DNA of 6,544 nt from NCBI GenBank assembly GCA_945906115.1, contig CAMDQP010000061.1, positions 1 to 6,544 of the forward strand, given 5' to 3'. The notes below the pieces were generated by a model. It was not told the origin of the DNA and searched no databases. It saw nothing but the letters and a program-made list of their open reading frames with translations. Of this stretch, positions 1 through 5,322 are shown one piece after another (position 1 is the stretch's first letter; each line of letters starts with the position of its first letter). Source of the DNA: Opitutus sp. GAS368 (GTDB lineage: Bacteria; Verrucomicrobiota; Verrucomicrobiia; Opitutales; UBA953). Position numbers and translations under genes: made by a program.

Positions 1-92
1 CCGATACCGCCGCTCTTCTTGGACTGACCGCGGTGAATGATTCGGCGGCCTTTGACGGGGCGCTTGCCGGTGACGCTGCAGATACGGGACAT
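1..92 (-). CDS. rpmB: 50S ribosomal protein L28, N-terminal part (cut by window start)
   Basis: Translating the minus strand from the ATG at 92-90 gives 30 residues beginning MSRICSVTGKRPVKG and continuing RRIIHRGQSKKSGGI, then the frame runs off the window. This is the typical L28 N-terminus: the VTGKRP motif followed by a basic stretch that contacts 23S rRNA in the large subunit. The RG...SKK.GGIG form resembles the L28 of Chlamydiae and Verrucomicrobia. A good Shine-Dalgarno, AAAAGGAG at 110-103, lies 10 nt before the ATG, which fixes the start. The gene sits 70 bp downstream of an aminotransferase on the same strand. Read-through from that gene is possible, and no convincing separate promoter is visible. 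The fragment is short but distinctive. Confidence 0.9.
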   Translation of the reverse strand, partial: MSRICSVTGKRPVKGRRIIHRGQSKKSGGI

Positions 93-102
93 AGTGTTCG
101 GG

Positions 103-110
103 CTCCTTTT
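103..110 (-). promoter_or_regulatory. Shine-Dalgarno of rpmB
   Basis: The minus strand reads AAAAGGAG, 10 nt upstream of the rpmB ATG. It is the strongest ribosome binding site in the window, as expected for a ribosomal protein gene. The flanking TTCC-AAAA-GGAG could pair weakly. Confidence 0.7.
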
Positions 111-150
111 GGAAAGTCGGAGCAAAGGAGTGCCGAGGCCGTTGGCAAGC

Positions 151-160
151 GGTAATTACC
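151..160. repeat. 10-bp perfect palindrome GGTAATTACC
   Basis: GGTAATTACC is its own reverse complement. It lies in the 70-bp gap between the aminotransferase stop and the rpmB start, in a locally AT-rich patch of an otherwise GC-rich window. It has no loop and no following U-tract, so it is not a typical terminator. A protein-binding dyad upstream of rpmB is possible but unproven. Confidence 0.35.
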
Positions 161-162
161 CC

Positions 163-1332
163 TTAAGTCCGCTTCAAAGCCCGCTCGAGACCCTGAAGGC
201 CGGCCGAAAGGGTGTCGGGCGGGGTCAAAAGGCTCAAAACCACGCTCGGGACGGTGGCCGGCATCCCGTAGAAATATCCGGGGTGAGCCCAGACGCCTTC
301 GCTGAGGGCGTTCATCAGGAAGCGGTCCTCATGGACGCCGGGGGGCAAGGTCAGGATCGCCGTCCAGCCCGCCTGGCGAGGCGGGACCGTGCAACCGGAA
401 GCGGTCGAAGTAGCCCAGGCACGGAGGGCGACCTCCCCTTGGGCGACGCGGGTACGGACGAGGGCGCGGAGCGGCTCGGCACGACGCAAGAGATCCGGCA
501 AGGCGAGCTGAGCCGGGGTGTTCACGGACAGGAAGGCGTCGGCGATGTGCTCGAGGCGACGACAGGCTTCGAGCGTCGAAGAGGCCGGGCCAGCGACGAC
601 GATCCAGCCGAGCTTCAGCTGCGGCGCGAGCGCGACCTTGGAAAGACCGCTCAGGACGAACGTCATCACGTTGGCTTCACCGGCCCAGGTGCCGGGCGAG
701 GCGACACCTTCGGCAGGATAATCGAGGAAGACTTCATCGCACACAATCGCGAGGCCGTGCTTCAACGCGAAGCCGCGTAATACATCCCGATCGCGACGGC
801 CAACAAATGCACCGGTCGGATTGGACGGATTAATGCAAAGGATAGCGCGGGTCTGGCGATTGACGCTGAGTGTCGCGGCGTCGATGACCCATTCGCCGGC
901 GAGCTGGACGAGCTGATAGGGACGCAGCGTCACGCCTTCGAGCGCGGCGATGACCTCGAGCAGCGGATATGACGGCGCAGGCACGAGGACTTCGTCGCCG
1001 GGGTTGCAGAGCAGCTTGAAGATCCAGGAATAGGCCTCGCTCGTGCTGGCCGTGAGGAAGAGCTGGTCGACCGGCACGCGGGCGCCGCGCGAAGAATAGT
1101 AATCCGAGATCGCCGTGCGGGCCGAAGCCAGGCCGAGCGGATTCGGGTCCTGGCGTTGGATGCCGTCGCGCCGGAGCAGCGGACCGAGGTCGGTCGCTGA
1201 CCATGCAAAGCCCGCGTTGGCGGGATTGGAATCCGAGAGGTCGAGCAGCGGCTGGCCAGCGGCGAGACGCTTCGCCTTCGCCTTGCTCAAGGCGTTGGTC
1301 GTATCGGCGAATGAGAGTCTCGAACTAAACAT
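163..1332 (-). CDS. PLP-dependent class I/II aminotransferase
   Basis: This 389-aa protein has the fold-type I aminotransferase layout of a cytoplasmic enzyme that moves an amino group from an amino acid to a 2-oxo acid through pyridoxal phosphate. Visible elements, in 389-aa numbering, are the N-terminal SDSNPANAGF substrate loop (33-42), the STSEAY cofactor-phosphate turn (96-101), NPSNPTG (168-174), the cofactor-N1 aspartate in CDEVF (D199) and the Schiff-base lysine in SGLSK (K232). The following RLGW-type motif reads KLGW (240-243). The C-terminal segment HPGYFYGMP...VVLSLLTP (350-371) lacks the arginine that aspartate-aminotransferase-type enzymes use to bind the substrate carboxylate. 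I recall a subfamily in Acidobacteria and Verrucomicrobia with the same VVSL form. The start is ATG 1332: the frame opens further to 1416, but that extension is low-complexity and the family begins near MFSSRL. No clear Shine-Dalgarno is present. The substrate is not assignable. Confidence 0.9.
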   Translation of the reverse strand: MFSSRLSFADTTNALSKAKAKRLAAGQPLLDLSDSNPANAGFAWSATDLGPLLRRDGIQRQDPNPLGLASARTAISDYYSSRGARVPVDQLFLTASTSEAYSWIFKLLCNPGDEVLVPAPSYPLLEVIAALEGVTLRPYQLVQLAGEWVIDAATLSVNRQTRAILCINPSNPTGAFVGRRDRDVLRGFALKHGLAIVCDEVFLDYPAEGVASPGTWAGEANVMTFVLSGLSKVALAPQLKLGWIVVAGPASSTLEACRRLEHIADAFLSVNTPAQLALPDLLRRAEPLRALVRTRVAQGEVALRAWATSTASGCTVPPRQAGWTAILTLPPGVHEDRFLMNALSEGVWAHPGYFYGMPATVPSVVLSLLTPPDTLSAGLQGLERALKRT

Positions 1333-1365
1333 GGGCGGGAGAGTCGGCAACAGGGAGGGACAAGC

Positions 1366-1429
1366 GAGGCAAAAGGCGGGGCCAGCCGCCAACCGCCATC
1401 CGCTATCACCTGCCACCCGACTTTGCCTC
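1366..1429. repeat. Inverted repeat GAGGCAAA...TTTGCCTC in divergent spacer
   Basis: GAGGCAAA (1366-1373) is matched by its exact reverse complement TTTGCCTC (1422-1429), with 48 nt between. Inside lies a smaller hairpin, GGCGG (1375-1379) / CCGCC (1386-1390), with a 6-nt loop. The structure lies in the 143-bp spacer (1333-1475) between the divergent aminotransferase and fabV genes. I found no convincing -35/-10 pair on either strand in this spacer, so the promoters are unidentified. Two 8-bp arms could be an operator or chance. Confidence 0.35.
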
Positions 1430-1463
1430 CTAATTCCAGATTGAACTCATGCCCTCCCCCTCC

Positions 1464-1470
1464 AAAGGTG
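1464..1470 (+). promoter_or_regulatory. Shine-Dalgarno-like AAAGGTG deciding the fabV start
   Basis: AAAGGTG ends 5 nt before the ATG at 1476. The alternative in-frame ATG at 1449 has only a pyrimidine-rich, SD-less upstream sequence. Starting at 1476 also gives the normal family length. AAGG (1465-1468) can pair with CCTT (1472-1475), which touches the AUG. Confidence 0.55.
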
Positions 1471-1475
1471 TCCTT

Positions 1476-2678
1476 ATGTCTCAGCAAGTCCTGAAGCCTC
1501 GCGTCCGCGGGTTCATCTGCATCACCTCCCACCCCGAAGGCTGCGCCGCGGCGGTCCGCGAGCAGATCGCTTACGTGAAGTCCCGCAAGCCCATCCAGGG
1601 CGGCCCTAAGTCGGTCCTGGTGATCGGCGCTTCCACGGGCTACGGGCTTTCTTCCCGCATCTCGGCCGCCTTTGGTTCCGGCGCCGCGACGCTCGGCGTG
1701 TTCTTCGAACGCAACGGTGAAGGCGATAAGCCTGGCTCGCCCGGCTGGTATAACACCACTGGCTTCCACGCCGAAGCGAAGAAGGCCGGCCTCAAGGCGG
1801 TCTCGATTAATGGCGACGCTTTCTCGGCCGAAATGAAAACGCAGGTCATCGAAGCAATCAAAGCCAAGATGCCCGGCGGCAAGATTGAACTCGTCGTCTA
1901 CTCCCTCGCCTCCCCTCGCCGCACCGCCCCGGATGGCGTGACCTACAAGTCCGTCCTCAAGCCGACCGGCGCTCCGTTCCATGCCAAGAACCTCGACACC
2001 GACAAGAAGGTCGTGAACGACGTCACCCTCGAGACCGCTTCGGAAGATGACATCGCGCAGACGGTCAAGGTCATGGGCGGCGAAGACTGGGAAATCTGGA
2101 TGAACGCCCTCGACGGCGCCGGCGTCCTCAAGGAAGGCTGCCAGACCGTCGCCTATTCTTATATCGGACCTCAGGTGACTTGGCCAATCTACAAGGACGG
2201 CACCATCGGCAAGGCCAAGGAAGACCTCGAGCGCGCCGGTCGCAAGATCGACGACCTGATGAAGCTCCACCGCGGCCGGGCCTTCGTGTCCGTCAACAAG
2301 GCCGTCGTCACGCAGGCCAGCTCCGCCATCCCCGTCGTCCCCCTCTACGTCTCGCTGCTCTTCAAAATCATGAAGGCCAAGGGCACGCACGAAGGCTGCA
2401 TCGAGCAGATCCAGCGCCTGTTCGAGAAGCAGATGTACAATGGCAACGCGCTCGACTTCGACGAGAACGGCCGCGTCCGTATCGATGACTTAGAAATGTC
2501 TGCTGACGTTCAGAAGGCAGTCTTCGACGCCTGGCCGCACGTGACGACGGAGACCTTCGACGCGCATGCCGACTTCGCGGGTTACCAGACCGACTTCATG
2601 AAGAACTTTGGGTTCGGCCTCGCCGGCATCGATTACGAAGTCCCGACCGAAGTCGAACGCCCCATCGAGGACGCTTAA
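1476..2678 (+). CDS. fabV: Enoyl-ACP reductase FabV / trans-2-enoyl-CoA reductase family
   Basis: This 400-aa protein matches FabV along its whole length. The enzyme reduces trans-2-enoyl-ACP with NAD(P)H in the last step of each type II fatty-acid elongation cycle, in the cytoplasm. FabV is the large SDR-like isoform known for triclosan tolerance. Visible in 400-aa numbering are the N-terminal KPRVRGFICITSHPEGC, the Rossmann glycine loop VLVIGASTGYGLSSR (47-61), GVFFER, GWYNT, the SINGDAF turn, YSLASPRRT (142-150), MGGEDW, the catalytic Y-x8-K pair in IYKDGTIGKAK (Y239, K248) and the QASSAIPVVPLYVSLLFK helix region of the substrate pocket. Relatives acting on enoyl-CoA (Ter) share these motifs, so ACP versus CoA preference cannot be read here. 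The ATG at 1476 is chosen over 1449 because of the SD-like AAAGGTG and the usual 400-aa length. It is the first gene of a three-gene unit and abuts parA with no gap. Confidence 0.96.
   Translation: MSQQVLKPRVRGFICITSHPEGCAAAVREQIAYVKSRKPIQGGPKSVLVIGASTGYGLSSRISAAFGSGAATLGVFFERNGEGDKPGSPGWYNTTGFHAEAKKAGLKAVSINGDAFSAEMKTQVIEAIKAKMPGGKIELVVYSLASPRRTAPDGVTYKSVLKPTGAPFHAKNLDTDKKVVNDVTLETASEDDIAQTVKVMGGEDWEIWMNALDGAGVLKEGCQTVAYSYIGPQVTWPIYKDGTIGKAKEDLERAGRKIDDLMKLHRGRAFVSVNKAVVTQASSAIPVVPLYVSLLFKIMKAKGTHEGCIEQIQRLFEKQMYNGNALDFDENGRVRIDDLEMSADVQKAVFDAWPHVTTETFDAHADFAGYQTDFMKNFGFGLAGIDYEVPTEVERPIEDA
2667..2670 (+). promoter_or_regulatory. Shine-Dalgarno of parA inside fabV
   Basis: GAGG lies 8 nt before the GTG at 2679, within the last codons of fabV. 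It supports the GTG start and translational coupling of the two genes. Confidence 0.5.
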
Positions 2679-3455
2679 GTGGCCAAGGTCTTTTCCATCG
2701 CGAATCAAAAGGGAGGCGTCGGCAAGACGACCACCACCGTGAACCTTGGCGCCGGTCTCGCGCGTCTCGGCATCTCCACCCTCATCGTCGACCTCGACGC
2801 TCAGGCCAACGCAACCAGCGCGCTCGGCATCGAGAAGACGGAAGGCAAGTCGCTCTACAAAGTCTTGCACGGCGAGGCCACCGCCGCCGACATGATTGTC
2901 GCGACCTCCACCAAGAAACTCGACCTGATCCCCTCCGAAGTCGACCTCGCCGCCGTCGAATCCGAACTCGCCCAGGCCGAGAACTACCTCGGCCGTCTGC
3001 GCGTCGCTCTCGCACCGATCATCGCCTCCGGCAAATACAAGGCCATCCTCATCGACTGCCCGCCGGCGCTCGGCATGCTCTCGATGAACGCGCTCAGCGC
3101 GTCGGACCACCTCATCGTCGCCCTCCAGACGGAATACCTGGCGATGGAAGGCCTCGGCCAGATCCTCGGCGTGGTCGACCAGCTCAAGGCCGCCGGCGCG
3201 AGCGATAAGTTGACCGTCGGCGCGATCGTGATGACGATGCATGACAGCCGCACGAAGCTCTCCCGCCAAGTCGTCGAGGAAGTGAAGACCCACTTTGCCG
3301 CCCTGGTGATGGACGCCATGATTCCGCGCACAGTCCGGCTCTCCGAGTGCCCGAGCCACGGTCAGACAATCTTCCAGTATGACGTCCACTCCCCGGGCGC
3401 TATCGCCTACGACGCGCTGGCCAAGGAGTTCGCCAAGCGCTTTGCGCTGAAGTGA
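2679..3455 (+). CDS. parA: ParA/Soj-family ATPase (no ParB partner in window)
   Basis: This 258-aa protein is a deviant-Walker-A P-loop ATPase. ParA proteins dimerise on ATP, bind DNA non-specifically and move ParB-parS complexes or other cargo over the nucleoid. The features are the deviant Walker A KGGVGKTT (11-18, with signature K11 and catalytic K16), the Walker A' segment DLDAQANAT (38-46, usually DxDPQ), Walker B ILIDCPP (123-129), the QTEYLAMEGL segment (150-159) and the C-terminal RTVRLSECPSHGQTI region typical of Soj. The length is normal for chromosomal small ParA, with no N-terminal DNA-binding domain. The start is GTG 2679, immediately after the fabV TAA, with GAGG at 2667-2670 spaced 8 nt upstream inside fabV. 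Its stop overlaps the next start (GTGA). No parB or parS is seen nearby, so it may be an orphan ParA with a different cargo, or the ParB may be elsewhere. Confidence 0.95.
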   Translation: MAKVFSIANQKGGVGKTTTTVNLGAGLARLGISTLIVDLDAQANATSALGIEKTEGKSLYKVLHGEATAADMIVATSTKKLDLIPSEVDLAAVESELAQAENYLGRLRVALAPIIASGKYKAILIDCPPALGMLSMNALSASDHLIVALQTEYLAMEGLGQILGVVDQLKAAGASDKLTVGAIVMTMHDSRTKLSRQVVEEVKTHFAALVMDAMIPRTVRLSECPSHGQTIFQYDVHSPGAIAYDALAKEFAKRFALK

Positions 3456-3460
3456 GCGCG
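3443..3460 (+). other. Hairpin holding the GTG start of the third operon gene in its loop
   Basis: GCGCT (3444-3448) and AGCGC (3455-3459) form a 5-bp stem, with a possible U-G pair outside. The 6-nt loop GAAGTG contains the GTG start codon (3452-3454), and the parA stop TGA begins inside the loop. It could influence coupled re-initiation, or may be chance in GC-rich sequence. Confidence 0.35.
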
Positions 3461-4147
3461 GCCGGCCAGCCGCGCGTCCGCCAGGTCCGGAGTTTCGAGG
3501 AACTCAGGTCCACGCGTTTCGCCGATGGCGTCAACGCGCTCTGCTGGGAACGCACGCTACCCGGCGATTACGCCGAGGTCATTACAAAGATTGGACCCGG
3601 CGAAGGCATCGTGCCGCTCGACGACGAACGCATTCGCACCCTCAATCTGACGCCAGCCGGCCGGCTCGCCGCTGAAGCGATGCTCACGGATCAGCAGCTC
3701 CTCCGTGACCACGACCTCGCCCCGTCGCTTAATTGCGTCTACGACTGCGTACGCGGGCCCGATGCCGGCACCGTACCGACCGACGTCACGTCCTTCCACG
3801 TCGACAGCGCGCCCGTCGAGGTCGACACCTGGCTCTGCACTTACCACGGCGCCAGCAGCGAAGGCCTACGCAATGAGGACGCCTTGCTCAAGGTCGAGAT
3901 TCCCGAGATCCGCACGGCACTTTTGAAAGAATACGGCGGACCTGACGACGCCGGCTTCGCGGAGTTCCTGCACGAGCACAGCTTCGACTCGCATTACGCT
4001 CCCAAGCCAGGCGCGGCGCCCTACCCCTTCGGCACCTTCGCCCTCTGGCGCATCGCGACCCGCTGGCCCGGCAGCCCTGTACCGCCCTGCATCCACCGCG
4101 CGCCAGAAAACAAGTTAGGCGAGCCTCGGTTGTTGCTGATCAGCTGA
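3452..4147 (+). CDS. Unrecognised 231-aa protein with HxD...H...R pattern (possible Fe(II)/2OG oxygenase-like or DUF1826-like)
   Basis: I do not recognise this protein with certainty. It is soluble, with no signal peptide or membrane segment. Its central and C-terminal parts carry SFHVDSAP (H116, D118), TWLCTYHGASSEGL (126-139) and IHRAPENKLGEPRLLL (H215, R226). HxD, a distal His about 100 residues later and an Arg 11 residues beyond it is the arrangement of Fe(II)/2-oxoglutarate oxygenases. The HVD / CTY.G / HR.P / RLLL order also recalls DUF1826, a family I associate with zinc-responsive loci. Both links are inference from motifs. The start is GTG 3452 in a 4-nt overlap with the parA stop, and no nearer Shine-Dalgarno exists, so translation is probably coupled to parA. 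No in-frame ATG occurs before residue 77. The stop is 1 bp from the stop of the convergent propeller gene. It is clearly a real gene, but its function is unknown. Confidence 0.85.
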   Translation: MSAAGQPRVRQVRSFEELRSTRFADGVNALCWERTLPGDYAEVITKIGPGEGIVPLDDERIRTLNLTPAGRLAAEAMLTDQQLLRDHDLAPSLNCVYDCVRGPDAGTVPTDVTSFHVDSAPVEVDTWLCTYHGASSEGLRNEDALLKVEIPEIRTALLKEYGGPDDAGFAEFLHEHSFDSHYAPKPGAAPYPFGTFALWRIATRWPGSPVPPCIHRAPENKLGEPRLLLIS

Positions 4148-4148
4148 G

Positions 4149-5192
4149 TTACTTAGCGAGCGTCAGCTTCGACGGATAGCGACGCTCGGCGTTCCATTCG
4201 CCGAGGTAGATATCCCCGGCGGAGTCGACGAACAGGTCATGGCCATGCTTGAAGACGGGCTGAGCCTGCGTGAGCGGCTGGAGCTTACCGTCCACATACT
4301 TAGGTTCGTTACCGCCGGGAGCGCTGAGAACTTTCTTCGTGGTGCGATCCAGGACGAGCAGGAAGCCGGACTGCGCGAGGCGCTTACCATTGGCATCTTT
4401 ACTCCAGCAGACGGCGGTGTAGATCTTATCGCCCCGGAAGAAGAGCTGACCGGCGAACGCCCCGGGAAGGTCGAGGGTGTCCACGTACTTGCCGTCCAAG
4501 GTGAACGCCTTGATCTGATTCTGGCTGCGTGAAGGCACCCAGACCAGCGGGCCGCGCGGATCCGCAGCGTCGATTGAGATGCCGTGGGCGTTGCTGAGAT
4601 TCGCGGCGTCCTTCGTCGGTCCGCCCCACTTCTTGAGCAACTTCCCTTCGAGCGAGAACTCGTAGATGAAGTTAGAGCCGTAGCCATCAGCGACCAGCAA
4701 CGTGCCCGCCGGAGTCCAGGCGACATCGCAAGGCATGAACTTGCCATCGCTCAACCCGAGCTCTTTCGGCGTCGGGAACTTACGCACGATCTTACCCTCG
4801 GTCGTCAGTAAAGTGATGCGCCCTTCGACCGCGGAAGGATTCCAGCCCTCTGCCGCCATGTGCCAGCCGGAGTCAACGTGCACGAGATACTCCACGCCAT
4901 CTTTCTCGAAAATCTCCAGACCGTGACCGCCGCCGAGCCCGGCGCTGATCGAGCGGACATAGCGGCCGTCCTTCTCGAAGACGATGAAGTCGTTCTTCGG
5001 ATGATCGGTCACCAGATAGATGCGGCCGGCCTTATCCTCGGCCAGCGCGTGTGCGTTGACGATCGGCGCGATCGCCGGATCGGCTTTAGCCCACTTCAGG
5101 TCTGCCAAATAGCGCAGACTGCCGTGGCCGAGGGCAGGCCTCCTATCTTCAGCGAAGGCGGAGAAACAGAGCAAACAGGCGAGCAGGCGCAT
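4149..5192 (-). CDS. Secreted NHL/six-bladed beta-propeller protein
   Basis: This 347-aa protein begins with a short signal peptide, MRLLACLLCFSAFA, likely cut at AFA-ED, so it is exported to the periplasm or outside. The rest is a series of beta-propeller blades of the NHL type, each with a D-x-x-G-x-[IL]-Y/V-[LV] strand pair: AEDKAGRIYLVTD (51-63), FEKDGRYVRSI, PCDVAWTPAGTLLVADGYG (154-172), FSLEGKLLKKWG, NAHGISIDAADPRGPLVWV (201-219), FTLDGKYVDTLDLPG, and HGHDLFVDSAGDIYLGEWN (316-334). Histidines open several blades (H48, H90, H203, H316, H318), as in metal-binding propellers such as peptidyl-hydroxyglycine lyase, but no activity can be assigned. The frame is open to 5399, but ATG 5192 is chosen because only it is followed directly by a signal peptide. 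A weak G-rich SD (GGGGG) lies 8 nt upstream and forms part of the start-codon repeat. The gene is transcribed towards the fabV unit and divergently from the Sel1 gene. Confidence 0.85.
   Translation of the reverse strand: MRLLACLLCFSAFAEDRRPALGHGSLRYLADLKWAKADPAIAPIVNAHALAEDKAGRIYLVTDHPKNDFIVFEKDGRYVRSISAGLGGGHGLEIFEKDGVEYLVHVDSGWHMAAEGWNPSAVEGRITLLTTEGKIVRKFPTPKELGLSDGKFMPCDVAWTPAGTLLVADGYGSNFIYEFSLEGKLLKKWGGPTKDAANLSNAHGISIDAADPRGPLVWVPSRSQNQIKAFTLDGKYVDTLDLPGAFAGQLFFRGDKIYTAVCWSKDANGKRLAQSGFLLVLDRTTKKVLSAPGGNEPKYVDGKLQPLTQAQPVFKHGHDLFVDSAGDIYLGEWNAERRYPSKLTLAK
4157..4188. terminator. Possible bidirectional hairpin at convergent gene ends
   Basis: CGAGCGTC (4157-4164) pairs with GACGCTCG (4181-4188). 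The stem extends by GCT (4166-4168) / AGC (4178-4180) after a 1-nt bulge, giving 11 bp and a 9-nt loop. It lies inside the last codons of the propeller gene and just past the stop of the 231-aa gene. The two stops are 1 bp apart, so any terminator must overlap coding sequence. Neither strand has a U-tract after the stem, so intrinsic termination is doubtful. A 10-bp palindrome GCTGATCAGC sits nearby at 4135-4144. Confidence 0.35.
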
Positions 5193-5204
5193 AGGGGATA
5201 CCCC
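5186..5204 (-). repeat. Start-codon repeat, copy 1 (propeller gene)
   Basis: The minus strand reads GGGGTATCCCCTATGCGCC, covering the ATG of the propeller gene. It matches 16 of 19 positions of the copy at 5304-5322 on the opposite strand. GGGG-TAT-CCCC forms a 4-bp hairpin 1 nt before the ATG. Confidence 0.5.
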
Positions 5205-5255
5205 CGAACATGGCCGCAACTTTGAAGCAGGCAAGACCCAGCGAGGCCTCTTCTG

Positions 5256-5267
5256 CGACTCTAGTCG
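5256..5267. repeat. 12-bp dyad CGACT-CT-AGTCG mid divergent spacer
   Basis: CGACT and AGTCG are exact reverse complements separated by CT. The dyad lies about 50 bp from one start codon and 64 bp from the other, a position where an operator shared by divergent genes could sit. An 8-bp palindrome GAGGCCTC (5243-5250) and TGCCA/TGGCA arms (5277-5295) are also in this spacer. No convincing promoter hexamers are seen. Confidence 0.3.
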
Positions 5268-5303
5268 AACTCCCCTTGCCATCACCCATCTGGCAGGTTG
5301 GAT

Positions 5304-5322
5304 GGGGTACCTCCCATGCGCC
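5304..5322 (+). repeat. Start-codon repeat, copy 2 (Sel1 gene)
   Basis: The sequence reads GGGGTACCTCCCATGCGCC and covers the ATG of the Sel1-repeat gene. It is the inverted partner of 5186-5204. GGGG-TACC-TCCC pairs over 4 bp (one G-U) directly before the ATG. GGGGT is the only Shine-Dalgarno-like element for this gene. Confidence 0.5.

Noticed and set aside
37..780. Long plus-strand open frame (247 codons) over the 3' half of the aminotransferase gene and the start of rpmB
   Set aside because: It is antisense to well-supported coding sequence, its translation is low-complexity R/G/E-rich with no family motifs, and GC-rich codon bias commonly creates such frames.
1449..1478. Upstream ATG at 1449 as the fabV start
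   Set aside because: No Shine-Dalgarno, a non-family N-terminal extension (MPSPSKGVL), and the ATG at 1476 gives the usual 400 aa with an SD-like sequence.
1287..2390. Long minus-strand open frame (367 codons) opposite fabV
   Set aside because: fabV is unmistakable on the other strand. The antisense product is D/G/A/H-rich without recognisable domains.
2538..2543. CACGTG, the core of a parS site, near parA
   Set aside because: The flanking bases do not match the parS consensus arms (TGTTTCACGTGAAACA type). The site lies in fabV coding sequence and is not extended as a palindrome.
2490..3389. Long minus-strand open frame (299 codons) opposite parA
   Set aside because: It is antisense to parA and has the same composition artefact, with no start signal or motif.
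5175..5192. Lipobox (LLAC) at the propeller N-terminus
   Set aside because: The cysteine is at residue 6, which leaves no room for a proper signal peptide before it. Cleavage after AFA at residue 14 is more plausible.
5276..5303. Sigma-70 promoter (TTGCCA ... TTGGAT) before the Sel1 gene
   Set aside because: The -10 match is poor and the spacing too short. No other hexamer pair in the spacer is convincing either.
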